The translations under genes and the position numbers were made by a program. 58,317 nt of DNA from Deferribacteraceae bacterium (GTDB taxonomy: Bacteria > Chrysiogenota > Deferribacteres > Deferribacterales > Deferrivibrionaceae). The notes below the pieces were generated by a model. The model was given only the letters and a program-made list of their open reading frames with translations, was not told the origin of the DNA and did not search any database. Of the stretch, positions 1 to 8,454 are shown piece after piece (position 1 is the stretch's first letter; each line of letters begins with the position of its first letter). The stretch lies in contig JAIHAR010000010.1 of the NCBI GenBank assembly GCA_020054865.1, positions 1 to 58,317 on the forward strand, in the 5' to 3' direction.

Positions 1-1422
1 AATGTTCATATAGATGAAGAGACTCTTCTTAATAGGGTTACTTTGAAGAAAGGTGAATATTTTAGTAGCGAAAAGTTCCAGAAAGATATTGAGACTCTTA
101 CAGAGTCCTTTACTGCTATAGGGTATGCGTTTGCAAATATTGAACCGGAAACAAGTGTGGATGATGAAAAGCATATTGTTAATATCACGTATCATGTGGA
201 TGAAAATATGCTTTACAGAATTGAAAGAATAGAAATATCTGGCAATGAAAAGACGAGAGACAGAGTTATTAGAAGGGAGCTTGAGATTGCTGAAGGGGAT
301 GTTTACAGCAGTGTGAAGATAAAGCGGTCAAAACAGAACGTGCAATATCTTAATTATTTTGAGGAAGTCACTCTAACGGAAGAACCGTTGCCAGACAACA
401 AGATGAATTTAAGACTTAATGTAAAGGAAAAACCAACAGGCACATTCAGTATAGGTGCCGGGTATTCTACCCTTGATGGGTTTGTCGGTACTTTACAGAT
501 TCAAAAAGATAATCTTTTCGGGTTGGGGTATTCGCTTAATTTAAAAGGGGAATTTTCTTCAAAAAGAACGGATTATACACTTAGCTTTACAAACAAGTGG
601 CTTTTTGACAGGCCCATTACCTTTGGTTTTGATCTTTATAACCTTGAAAGAAGTTACTATGACTATACTAAAAAATCTCAAGGTGGAGCATTAAGGCTTG
701 GGCATCCTATTGTTGGAAGAAAACTTTATATGTATTATAGATTTGCATATGAAATGGAAGATATTTATGATATTGATGATGATGCATCAGATTATGTCAA
801 GGAGCAGGAAGGTAAGACTACGGTTATAAGTTTTACTCCAAGCATAGTTTATAATACTACAAACCATCCTTTGACACCGTCTAAGGGCAATAAATCAAAG
901 TATTATATCAAATATGCCGGAGGAGTACTCGGCGGAGATAACAATTATGCAAAAACAGGCTTTGAGTCTTCGCAGTTTTTCCCGCTATTCTGGAAATTTG
1001 TTGGCATGGTGCATGGCGAAATCGGATACCTCAAATCTCTTGATGACAAACCTCTGCCAATTGACGAAAGATTCAGGTTAGGCGGAATGTATAGTGTTAG
1101 AGGCTTTAAATACGGAGATATATCTCCAAAAGATGAAAACGGTTATGATTACGGCGGTGACAAATATGTCCTTTTTAATGTAGAGGTGACTTTTCCGATA
1201 TCAGAGTCGGCCAATCTTATGGGTGTAGTATTTTATGATACCGGTCAGGTTTATGACAATGGGGAAGCTTATTTTTCATACGATTTAAGAAAATCAGCTG
1301 GTTTTGGATTTAGATGGTACAGTCCAATTGGCCCTTTAAGACTTGAATATGGTAAAAAGCTTGACAAAAAAGAAGGTGAGTCGAGCGATAGATGGGATTT
1401 CTCAATAGGTGGAATGTTTTAG
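1..1422 (+). CDS. bamA: Outer membrane protein assembly factor BamA, 5' end outside window
   Basis: This is the C-terminal part of BamA (Omp85), which folds and inserts beta-barrel proteins into the outer membrane. The frame is open from base 1, so the start and the first POTRA domains lie outside the window; the TTG at 43 is internal. The visible part begins in a POTRA domain, continues through the last POTRA (YRIERIEISGNEKTRD region) and then a 16-strand barrel rich in aromatic residues. The conserved Omp85 loop motif appears as GMYSVRGF, and the chain ends in a terminal phenylalanine (GGMF), the usual barrel signal. It leads an envelope operon, 28 nt before ompH, an order common in Gram-negative bacteria. 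Confidence 0.96.
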   Translation, partial: NVHIDEETLLNRVTLKKGEYFSSEKFQKDIETLTESFTAIGYAFANIEPETSVDDEKHIVNITYHVDENMLYRIERIEISGNEKTRDRVIRRELEIAEGDVYSSVKIKRSKQNVQYLNYFEEVTLTEEPLPDNKMNLRLNVKEKPTGTFSIGAGYSTLDGFVGTLQIQKDNLFGLGYSLNLKGEFSSKRTDYTLSFTNKWLFDRPITFGFDLYNLERSYYDYTKKSQGGALRLGHPIVGRKLYMYYRFAYEMEDIYDIDDDASDYVKEQEGKTTVISFTPSIVYNTTNHPLTPSKGNKSKYYIKYAGGVLGGDNNYAKTGFESSQFFPLFWKFVGMVHGEIGYLKSLDDKPLPIDERFRLGGMYSVRGFKYGDISPKDENGYDYGGDKYVLFNVEVTFPISESANLMGVVFYDTGQVYDNGEAYFSYDLRKSAGFGFRWYSPIGPLRLEYGKKLDKKEGESSDRWDFSIGGMF

Positions 1423-1450
1423 AAAATTAAATATATCAGGAGGTATTACA

Positions 1451-1969
1451 ATGAAAAAGATTTTAGGAGCACTATTAATTTTTACTTTGATTTTTGGTGC
1501 GGCGGCATTTGCTGAGACAAAAATTGGTGTGGTAAATATGCAAAGGGCACTGGATGAGAGTGATGCAGGAAAAGATGCCGTAGCAAAAATGAAAAAAGAT
1601 TACGATCAGATGCAACAGAGAATAAACGAAGAGAGTGAAGTGTTGAAAAAGATGCAGGAAGAATTGAATAATCAGAGCTCACTGCTTACAGAAGAAGCGA
1701 AACAGAAAAAAATTGATGAATATCAGAAAAAGCTGAAGGAAGTTCAGAGACTTATAAAAGACTCAAACGAGGAACTGAAGAAAAAAGAACAGGAGTATGT
1801 GGGTAAAATTGCAAAGGATCTGGCTGAACTTGTGGAAAAACTTGGTAAAGAGCTAAATTATGACATTATAGTGGAAGCCAAGGAATCGGGTGTCATGTAT
1901 AATTCCAAAAAGGTAGATATGACAGATATGTTGATAGACAGATACAATAAAGAATGGCATAAGAAATAA
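1451..1969 (+). CDS. ompH: Periplasmic chaperone OmpH/Skp
   Basis: A 172-aa Skp/OmpH-type chaperone that holds unfolded outer membrane proteins on their way to BamA. I chose the ATG at 1451 because AGGAGG lies just upstream (1438-1443); an in-frame extension back into bamA would bury the signal peptide. Residues 1-21 form a Sec signal peptide (hydrophobic core, then AAAFA). The mature start TKIGVVNMQRAL is typical of the family. The middle is a long, highly charged coiled coil (about residues 45-125), matching the tentacle helices. It sits between bamA and lpxD, its usual place. Confidence 0.93.
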   Translation: MKKILGALLIFTLIFGAAAFAETKIGVVNMQRALDESDAGKDAVAKMKKDYDQMQQRINEESEVLKKMQEELNNQSSLLTEEAKQKKIDEYQKKLKEVQRLIKDSNEELKKKEQEYVGKIAKDLAELVEKLGKELNYDIIVEAKESGVMYNSKKVDMTDMLIDRYNKEWHKK

Positions 1970-1971
1970 AT

Positions 1972-2967
1972 ATGTTGCTATCTGAAATTGCATCAAAAAT
2001 AGGTGGAGAACTTTTTGGTGAAGATATAGAGGTGTTAAACTTTTCTTCACCTGATATGCCCGGGGAAAAAAGTATTTGCATCTTAAGTAACAAAAAGATG
2101 CTTAAACACATTGAAAAACCTGTCATTGCTGCTGTTGTTACGACAGAAAAGTTTAAAGATGAAATTAACAAGCCGATGGTTATTGTAAATGATACTCAAA
2201 AGGCCATGCTTGTTTTGACAAATATTTTTTATCCTGAAAAAGTGTATTCTGGTGAGATTTCACCGCAAGCATATATATCAAAAAGTGCCATAATAGGGGA
2301 AAATGTCACCATCGACCCTTTTGCATATGTAGGTGAAAATGTAAAAATAGGTGATAATTGTTACATTGGGGCAAATGTTTGTCTTCAGGAAAATGTTGAA
2401 ATAGGTGAAAATACAAAGATATTTCCTGGAGTAGTTATCTATAATGACTGTAAAATAGGAAGAAATGTCATTATTCATTCAGGTACTGTGATTGGTGCTG
2501 ACGGGTTTGGCTATATAAATGCTCCAAATGGCCACATAAAAATAAGACAGGTGGGCAATGTAATTGTGGAAGACAGTGTGGAAATAGGCTCAAACTGTTC
2601 AATAGATAGGGGGACATTGTCCTCTACGATAATTGGTGAAGGGACTAAGATTGATAACCTTGTTCAGATAGGCCATAACGTCAAGATTGGTAAACATTGT
2701 ATTATAGTATCTCAAACAGGTATTGCCGGAAGCTCAACAGTTGGCAACTTTGTAGTGATAGGTGGTCAGGTAGGAATAGCTGATCACGTCAATATTACTG
2801 ATGGTGTAATGTTGGCTTCAAAATCAGGAGTCATGTCTGATATAACAGAGCCGGGAGTTTACTCTGGTGTTCCATTGGTGGAGCATAGGAAGTGGCTTAA
2901 AAATCAGGCTTGCCTTAAGGATATAGCCAGTACCATAAAGCAGATTGAAAAAATCATAAAGGGGTAA
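1972..2967 (+). CDS. lpxD: UDP-3-O-acylglucosamine N-acyltransferase LpxD
   Basis: LpxD adds the second, amide-linked hydroxyacyl chain from acyl-ACP during lipid A synthesis in the cytoplasm. The 331-aa protein has an N-terminal uridine-binding domain (about 1-95), then a left-handed parallel beta helix built of hexapeptide repeats (IGENVTI, IGDNCYI, IGRNVII and so on), then a short C-terminal helix. The family motif GADGFGY and the active-site histidine context QIGHNVKIG are present. It begins 2 nt after ompH and is followed 3 nt later by fabZ, the standard lpxD-fabZ-lpxA order. Confidence 0.96.
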   Translation: MLLSEIASKIGGELFGEDIEVLNFSSPDMPGEKSICILSNKKMLKHIEKPVIAAVVTTEKFKDEINKPMVIVNDTQKAMLVLTNIFYPEKVYSGEISPQAYISKSAIIGENVTIDPFAYVGENVKIGDNCYIGANVCLQENVEIGENTKIFPGVVIYNDCKIGRNVIIHSGTVIGADGFGYINAPNGHIKIRQVGNVIVEDSVEIGSNCSIDRGTLSSTIIGEGTKIDNLVQIGHNVKIGKHCIIVSQTGIAGSSTVGNFVVIGGQVGIADHVNITDGVMLASKSGVMSDITEPGVYSGVPLVEHRKWLKNQACLKDIASTIKQIEKIIKG

Positions 2968-2970
2968 AAG

Positions 2971-3405
2971 ATGGATATAAAAGAGATAATGAAAAATCTC
3001 CCTCACAGATATCCTTTTTTGCTGGTTGACAGGGTACTTGAAATAGATAGTTCTCATGTAAAAGCTATAAAGAATGTAACAATAAACGAGAAATTTTTTG
3101 TTGGGCATTTTCCAGGTGAGCCTGTTATGCCCGGTGTTTTAATTGTCGAGGCTATGGCACAAGCTGGGGGGCTTATAGCATTTAATGAGCAGGAAGGGAA
3201 GAATAGCGAAAATGTGCTTGTGTATTTTATGGCAATAGACAATGTAAAGTTTAGAAAACCTGTTACACCTGGGGATACCCTTGAGCTTCATGTTGAGGTT
3301 TTGAAAAAGAAAAAGAATGTATGGAGAATGAAAGGGGTAGCAAAGGTTAGTGATGATGTGGCGTGTGAAGCTGAATTTATGGCCATGATAAAGGAGAAAC
3401 AATGA
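2971..3405 (+). CDS. fabZ: 3-hydroxyacyl-ACP dehydratase FabZ
   Basis: A 144-aa hot-dog fold dehydratase that converts 3-hydroxyacyl-ACP to trans-2-enoyl-ACP in fatty acid elongation. It competes with LpxA and LpxD for the same hydroxyacyl-ACP, which explains its conserved place between them. The catalytic pair is visible as H46 in GHFPGEPVMPG and E60 in IVEAMAQAGG. The N-terminal motif LPHRYPFLLVDR is also typical. Its stop overlaps the lpxA start by 4 nt (ATGA), implying translational coupling. Confidence 0.97.
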   Translation: MDIKEIMKNLPHRYPFLLVDRVLEIDSSHVKAIKNVTINEKFFVGHFPGEPVMPGVLIVEAMAQAGGLIAFNEQEGKNSENVLVYFMAIDNVKFRKPVTPGDTLELHVEVLKKKKNVWRMKGVAKVSDDVACEAEFMAMIKEKQ

Positions 3406-4172
3406 TACATAAAACTGCAATAATAGATAAAACAGCACAGGTATCAGAAAATGCGGAAATTGGGCCTAATGTGTTTATCGGAAAAAACTGTATTATTCAC
3501 GATGGTGTTAAGATTGGTGTAAACTCTGTTGTTGAGGAGAATACGGAAATAAAAAAGGGTACGGTTTTATCTCCAAATGTTCATGTAGGTGGAGCGCCAC
3601 AAGATATAAGTTATAAGGGTGAAGATACAAAACTGATTATTGGTGAAAATTGTATAATCAGAGAGTTTACCACAATACACAGGGCAAGCACAAAAGAGGA
3701 CTGGGTTACAGAGGTTGGTGACAACTGTTTTATAATGAGCAGCGCACATATTGCCCATGACTGTAAAATTGGAAACAAAGTAATAATTACCAACTATACT
3801 GCACTTGCAGGTCATACCCATGTGGGGGACTATGCTGTGATATCAGGACTCTCAGGCACCCATCAGTTTGTGAGAATCGGAAAAATGGCAATGGTTGGCG
3901 GGATGTCAAGAATAACCAAAGATGTGCCTCCATTTTGCCTTATAGAAGGGAATCCAGCTATCGTTCACGGGCTTAATGTTGTTGGCTTGAGAAGAAATGG
4001 TGTTACCCCTGAGGCGAGAAACCTGTTGAAAAGAGCGCTATCTCTTTTTCTTGACAGGAGTCTTTTGCTTGAGGATGCCATAGCTGAGATAGAGAAAATA
4101 GAAGGCTCAGTTGAGGTCAAAGAATTTTGTGATTTCCTAAAAAATTCCAAAAGAGGAATAACCAGGAGATAA
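3402..4172 (+). CDS. lpxA: UDP-N-acetylglucosamine acyltransferase LpxA
   Basis: LpxA catalyses the first step of lipid A synthesis, moving a 3-hydroxyacyl chain from ACP to the 3-position of UDP-GlcNAc, or to a 3-amino analogue in some bacteria. The 256-aa chain has hexapeptide repeats forming a left-handed beta helix and a C-terminal helical domain (from about residue 190). The catalytic motif AHIAHDC gives H116 and H119, the latter matching the E. coli catalytic base. The motif HQFVRIG and the glycine-rich MVGGMSRI follow. The next gene is a Gfo/Idh dehydrogenase, which raises the question of the sugar this LpxA prefers. Confidence 0.97.
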   Translation: MIHKTAIIDKTAQVSENAEIGPNVFIGKNCIIHDGVKIGVNSVVEENTEIKKGTVLSPNVHVGGAPQDISYKGEDTKLIIGENCIIREFTTIHRASTKEDWVTEVGDNCFIMSSAHIAHDCKIGNKVIITNYTALAGHTHVGDYAVISGLSGTHQFVRIGKMAMVGGMSRITKDVPPFCLIEGNPAIVHGLNVVGLRRNGVTPEARNLLKRALSLFLDRSLLLEDAIAEIEKIEGSVEVKEFCDFLKNSKRGITRR

Positions 4173-4174
4173 AA

Positions 4175-5149
4175 ATGATAAAAATGGGTTTGATTGGTAT
4201 TGGTAGAATGGGTTCGTACCATTTGAATTTGTATGATGAAATACCATCATTGAGGCTAACAGCTTTAAGTGATGCAAATGAACAGATATTGCAAGAAAAA
4301 GCAAAACAGTTCAATGTGTTTTCCAGTTCAAATTTTGAGGACATTCTTGATAAAGTTGATGCTGTGACAATTGCAGCGCCCACTAAGTTTCATTTTGAAA
4401 TAGCCAGGAAGTGCCTTGAAGCGAAAAAACATGTACTGGTTGAAAAGCCAATTACCACGAATTTTGAAGAAGCTGTTGAGCTTTTTAATATAGCCGAAAA
4501 AAATAATCTTGTGCTGCATATAGGGCATGTAGAGAGATTTAATGGCGCTGTTCAGGAATTGAAAAAGATTGTAAATAATCCTTATTTGATAGAATCAAGA
4601 CGTGTAGGGCCTTATGTTGAAAGGATGAAGGATGACAGTATTGTTCTTGACCTGATGATACACGACATTGATATTATTTTGAATGTGATGAACAGGGAAG
4701 TTATTGATGTTGAAGCTAAAGGCAGCAAGGTGTATTCAAATCTGCCAGATTTTGCATCAGTAACCCTTGTTTTTGACAATAATGCGATAGCTAATATTCT
4801 CGTAAGCAGGGTAACTCAAAAAAAAGACAGGACAATGAGTATTTCTCAGGAGGATGCCTTTATTCATCTTGATTACACAAGTCAGGATATAAATATTTAT
4901 AGAAAGGGGCTTTCTCAGCATATATTTGGCAACAAAGAGCTCACTTATAAAAATGAATATATACTTGAGAGGCTTTTTGTGTATAAAGACAATGCACTGA
5001 AGCTTGAAATCAAACATTTTATTGACTGCATTGAAGGTCGAAAACCAAGAATAGTATCTGTAAATCATGAGCTGAGATCTCTTAAAGTTGCCCTCGAAGT
5101 GGATAGAATTTTAAAAAGTAAAGTGGGCAGGTGTGAGGTAATTTCTTGA
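4175..5149 (+). CDS. Gfo/Idh/MocA-family NAD(P)-dependent sugar dehydrogenase (GnnA-like candidate)
   Basis: A 324-aa oxidoreductase of the Gfo/Idh/MocA family. The N-terminal Rossmann fold shows GIGRMGSYH (about 8-16). The family dinucleotide/catalytic motif EKP is at residues 90-92 (HVLVEKPITTN), followed by GHVERFN (about 117-123) and a DLMIHDIDI motif near 160-170 with the likely catalytic histidine. It lies between lpxA (2 nt upstream) and lpxI (4-nt overlap). In Acidithiobacillus and Leptospira a protein of this family, GnnA, oxidises UDP-GlcNAc at C3 before GnnB transaminates it, giving UDP-GlcNAc3N for lipid A. That role is an inference here; no gnnB-like aminotransferase is adjacent. 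Confidence 0.85.
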   Translation: MIKMGLIGIGRMGSYHLNLYDEIPSLRLTALSDANEQILQEKAKQFNVFSSSNFEDILDKVDAVTIAAPTKFHFEIARKCLEAKKHVLVEKPITTNFEEAVELFNIAEKNNLVLHIGHVERFNGAVQELKKIVNNPYLIESRRVGPYVERMKDDSIVLDLMIHDIDIILNVMNREVIDVEAKGSKVYSNLPDFASVTLVFDNNAIANILVSRVTQKKDRTMSISQEDAFIHLDYTSQDINIYRKGLSQHIFGNKELTYKNEYILERLFVYKDNALKLEIKHFIDCIEGRKPRIVSVNHELRSLKVALEVDRILKSKVGRCEVIS

Positions 5150-5970
5150 AAGTAGCCCTTATTGCCGGTTATGGCAAATTACCGGTTATAGCGTATAATT
5201 CTCTGCTTGGTTTAGAAAAAGATTTTATTGTAATTACTCTTGATGAGGAGTTTAATCAGACTATAAACTCTTCTACGGTAAAGATTTATTCGCTGAGTGT
5301 CGGCCAAGTGGGCAAAATACTGGATACCTTGAAAAAGGAAAATGTTACCGATGTGATTTTTGCCGGAAAAGTCAATAAGTCGCTTTTATATAATAACCTG
5401 AAGCTTGATATGAAGGCAGTAAAAATGCTTTTTTCCCTTAAAGACAGAAATGACGATACTATTATGAATGCTGTTGTTGATGAGTTGAAAAAAATAGGGA
5501 TAAATGTACTTAAACAGACAGATATCTTGAAGGAATTATTGGCCGAAAAGGGGATGTTAATAGGAAAAAGGCCTAAGGATTCTGAGTTAAAAGACATTTG
5601 TTATGGATTTAAAATTGCAAAAGAGCTTGGAAGACTTGACATTGGTCAGACAGTAGTCGTAAAGAGGAAGGCGGTAATGGCGCTGGAGGCAATTGAAGGT
5701 ACAGATGAGGCGATAGTGAGGGGATTAAGATTTGCAAAAAAAAGTGGCATTGTAGTGAAAGTAGCAAAACCTGATCAAGACGAGAGATTTGATGTGCCTA
5801 CAGTTGGAGTTGACACTTTGAAAAAAATAGCCGATAATAACGGTCGCTTGCTGGCAATAGAGGCAGGGCGAACTTTTGTTGTTGATAAAAAAGAGTGCGA
5901 AGAGTATGCGAAAAAAAAAGGGATTACAATTTTGGCTGTTGATGAATCAATGTGCAAGGGGGATAGATGA
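5146..5970 (+). CDS. lpxI: UDP-2,3-diacylglucosamine pyrophosphatase LpxI
   Basis: A 274-aa LpxI (DUF1009) protein, the alternative to LpxH for hydrolysing UDP-2,3-diacylglucosamine to lipid X and UMP. The N-terminal domain starts VALIAGYGKLPV; a linker leads to the catalytic C-terminal domain with AIEGTDEAI, the PTVGVDTL segment near residue 225 that matches the family's catalytic aspartate region, and AIEAGRTFVVDK. The start is TTG at 5146, overlapping the stop of the dehydrogenase gene by 4 nt, so it is probably translated by coupling. No lpxB follows in this window, so the next lipid A enzyme is encoded elsewhere. Confidence 0.93.
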   Translation: MKVALIAGYGKLPVIAYNSLLGLEKDFIVITLDEEFNQTINSSTVKIYSLSVGQVGKILDTLKKENVTDVIFAGKVNKSLLYNNLKLDMKAVKMLFSLKDRNDDTIMNAVVDELKKIGINVLKQTDILKELLAEKGMLIGKRPKDSELKDICYGFKIAKELGRLDIGQTVVVKRKAVMALEAIEGTDEAIVRGLRFAKKSGIVVKVAKPDQDERFDVPTVGVDTLKKIADNNGRLLAIEAGRTFVVDKKECEEYAKKKGITILAVDESMCKGDR

Positions 5971-6431
5971 AAGCAGAGTATATTAATCCTTTTATAGAAT
6001 CCACATTGTCAGTTTTTAATACAATGATAGGAATAGAGCCCAAGAAAGGGGAGTTGTACATAAAAAAGGATGATGAACCGTCCTTTGACATTTCGGGCGT
6101 AATCGGGCTTGCAGGTCAGGCTGTGGGGTCTGTAGTTATTAGTTTACCGGAAAATCTGGCCCTTAAAATTGTTTCAAAATTTCTTGGTGAAGAGAAAAAA
6201 CAGGTTGATAATGATGTGGTAGATGCGGTTGGAGAGCTTATAAACATGATAGCTGGCAGCACGAAAAAAGTATTTTCTGAAAAAGGATTGAGATTTAAGA
6301 TTTCGATACCTAACGTGATTGTTGGTAAAGGCCACAAGATTAAAAGGCCTTCAAGTGTTCCTTGCCTTGGTGTTTTTTTTAATGTCGGAGATGAGAAATT
6401 TACAGTGGAAGTTGCCCTTAAAGAAAGCTAA
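5967..6431 (+). CDS. CheX-family chemotaxis phosphatase-like protein
   Basis: A 154-aa protein of the CheX/CheC superfamily, which dephosphorylates CheY-type receivers. The family catalytic signature ExxN is present as E90-L-I-N93 within DAVGELINMIAG. The start IESTLSVFNTMIG and the alternating strand pattern also fit CheX. It starts by a 4-nt overlap with lpxI and is followed 6 nt later by pilD. An lpx operon is an odd home for a chemotaxis protein, and no CheY, CheA or flagellar gene is nearby, so its receiver partner is not visible here. Confidence 0.85.
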   Translation: MKAEYINPFIESTLSVFNTMIGIEPKKGELYIKKDDEPSFDISGVIGLAGQAVGSVVISLPENLALKIVSKFLGEEKKQVDNDVVDAVGELINMIAGSTKKVFSEKGLRFKISIPNVIVGKGHKIKRPSSVPCLGVFFNVGDEKFTVEVALKES

Positions 6432-6437
6432 AATCGA

Positions 6438-7241
6438 ATGTTTTCTTTTATATTTTTTATATTGGGTCTTATTTTTGGAAGTTTTATGAATGTAATGATA
6501 TCGAGGCTTCCATATGGAAAATCAATTGTCCATCCATCTTCAATGTGTCCGATATGTGGTCATAAGATAAGATTTTATGAAAATATCCCTGTTTTGAGTT
6601 TTGTTTTGCTGAGAGGCAGGTGCAGTAGCTGTAAGTCCAAAATATCATTTCAATATCCTCTTGTGGAGATTTTGACAGGTATATGTTTTTTGATGATTTA
6701 CAGTAAATTCGGGATATCTTTGCTTGGTCTGAAGATGTTGATATTTGTTTTTTTACTTCTTGTGATAGCTTTTACTGACTTTTTTACCTCTCTTGATACG
6801 GAAAATTTTGAGTGTGGTGTGATTCCTGTTGTTTTAACAAGAGGTGGGATGCTGGCTGGCTTAATACTTTCTTTGGTTGTAAAGCCGGAATTAAAAACGT
6901 TAATTAATTCATTTATTGGTATTCTGGCAGGCGGACTGATTATGTGGCTTCCAGGATTTATATATAAACTAATAACAAAAAAGGAAGGGATGGGTTTTGG
7001 CGATGTGGAACTTTTTGGGACGATAGGGGCATTTCTTGGCTATAAGCCTTTGTTTATTATTCTTCTTTTAAGTTCGTTTTTGGGTACAGTTGTTGGTATT
7101 CCGGTTATAGCAATCAAAAAGGACAAAAACTACCCTTTACCATTTGGCCCCTTTATTTCTCTTGCAACTATTGTTTATATATTTTATGGTGAGGCTCTTA
7201 TAAAAATATATTTAAATTCAATCTACGGATATGGAGGCTAA
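6438..7241 (+). CDS. pilD: Prepilin peptidase / N-methyltransferase PilD
   Basis: A 267-aa polytopic membrane protease of the A24 family, which cleaves and N-methylates type IV prepilins and type II secretion pseudopilins. It has the cytoplasmic methylase loop with two CxxC pairs (C37/C40 and C62/C65) and about seven hydrophobic segments. The two catalytic aspartates appear as D114 (AFTDFFTSLD, followed by GVIP) and D189 in the GxGD motif (GMGFGDVELFG). It abuts tyrS directly, with the tyrS ATG following its stop codon. No pilin gene is in the window. Confidence 0.93.
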   Translation: MFSFIFFILGLIFGSFMNVMISRLPYGKSIVHPSSMCPICGHKIRFYENIPVLSFVLLRGRCSSCKSKISFQYPLVEILTGICFLMIYSKFGISLLGLKMLIFVFLLLVIAFTDFFTSLDTENFECGVIPVVLTRGGMLAGLILSLVVKPELKTLINSFIGILAGGLIMWLPGFIYKLITKKEGMGFGDVELFGTIGAFLGYKPLFIILLLSSFLGTVVGIPVIAIKKDKNYPLPFGPFISLATIVYIFYGEALIKIYLNSIYGYGG

Positions 7242-8444
7242 ATGTTACCTGTAGAAGAACAGCTTAAGGTGATTAAAAGAGGCACGGAAGAGATTATCGT
7301 GGAAGAGGAATTAATTGAAAAATTAAAATATTCATATGAGAATAATATACCTTTAAAGGTGAAGGCAGGATTTGACCCTACTGCTCCGGATTTGCATCTT
7401 GGCCATACGGTTTTGATACATAAAATGAGACATTTTCAGGAGCTTGGCCATCATGTGATTTTTCTGATCGGTGATTTTACAGGGATGATAGGGGATCCCA
7501 CAGGCAAAAATGAGACGAGAAAAGCGCTTACAAGAGAAGAGGTTTTGAAAAATGCTGAAACCTATAAAGAGCAGGTTTTCAAAATCCTTGATCCCGAAAA
7601 GACAGAAATAGCATTTAATAGTAAATGGATGCTTGAAATGGGAACAATAGGGTTGATACAGCTTGCATCCCAGTACACAGTGGCAAGGATGCTTGAGAGG
7701 GACGACTTTTCAAAAAGATATGAAGCCGGTAAACCTATAAGCATACATGAATTTTTATACCCTCTTGTACAGGGGTATGATTCTGTTGCTCTAAAGTCAG
7801 ATATAGAGCTTGGTGGCACAGATCAGAAGTTTAACTTGCTTGTAGGAAGAGACCTTCAGAGAAATTATGGCCAAAAACCGCAGATTGCTATAACAGTACC
7901 TATACTTGAAGGCCTTGATGGTGTTCAAAAGATGAGCAAGTCTCTTGGTAATTATGTAGGGATTAATGAGCCTGCCAATGATATGTTTGGAAAAATTATG
8001 TCGATTAGTGATGAGCTGATGCTTAGATACTATTTGCTTTTGAGTGAAAAAAGTCTTGAAGAGATTGAGAAGATTAAGGTTGATATTGCATCTGAAAAAC
8101 TTCATCCAATGAAGGCAAAAAAAGACTTGGCATATGAAATTGTGAAAAGGTATCATGGGGATGAGGGTGCAAAAGGTGCATTATCTCACTTTGAAACCCT
8201 TTTTTCCAAAAAAGAGATTCCTGATGACATAGAGGAATACACATTTGAGACCGGTTTGAGATTGATAGATATTATAAACAGATTAAATTTTGTTTCTTCT
8301 AATTCTGAGGCAAGAAGATTGGCTACTCAGGGCGGTGTGACAGTAAATAATGAAAAGGTATCAGACGTTAATGTGGTTTTAGAAAATGGTGAATATATCC
8401 TTAAGGTAGGAAAAAGGAAATTTGCCAAAATAAAAATAGGTTAG
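7242..8444 (+). CDS. tyrS: Tyrosyl-tRNA synthetase
   Basis: A 400-aa class I aminoacyl-tRNA synthetase that charges tRNA-Tyr. The HIGH-type signature is H52-L-G-H55 in [12 protein letters not shown], and the second signature KMSKS is near residue 230 ([10 protein letters not shown]). A C-terminal S4 RNA-binding domain (about 335-400, [18 protein letters not shown]) completes the chain. The pattern fits the TyrRZ-like subgroup. It directly follows pilD and precedes a DUF1015 gene by 10 nt, so it is probably expressed from the envelope operon. Confidence 0.97.
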   Translation: MLPVEEQLKVIKRGTEEIIVEEELIEKLKYSYENNIPLKVKAGFDPTAPDLHLGHTVLIHKMRHFQELGHHVIFLIGDFTGMIGDPTGKNETRKALTREEVLKNAETYKEQVFKILDPEKTEIAFNSKWMLEMGTIGLIQLASQYTVARMLERDDFSKRYEAGKPISIHEFLYPLVQGYDSVALKSDIELGGTDQKFNLLVGRDLQRNYGQKPQIAITVPILEGLDGVQKMSKSLGNYVGINEPANDMFGKIMSISDELMLRYYLLLSEKSLEEIEKIKVDIASEKLHPMKAKKDLAYEIVKRYHGDEGAKGALSHFETLFSKKEIPDDIEEYTFETGLRLIDIINRLNFVSSNSEARRLATQGGVTVNNEKVSDVNVVLENGEYILKVGKRKFAKIKIG

Positions 8445-8454
8445 GGAGGAAGCT

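Noticed and set aside
1482-1682. Open frame on the minus strand inside ompH
   Set aside because: It lies entirely within a well-supported gene, has no ribosome binding site and a biased composition mirroring the coiled coil. Many similar antisense frames in this window were dropped for the same reasons.
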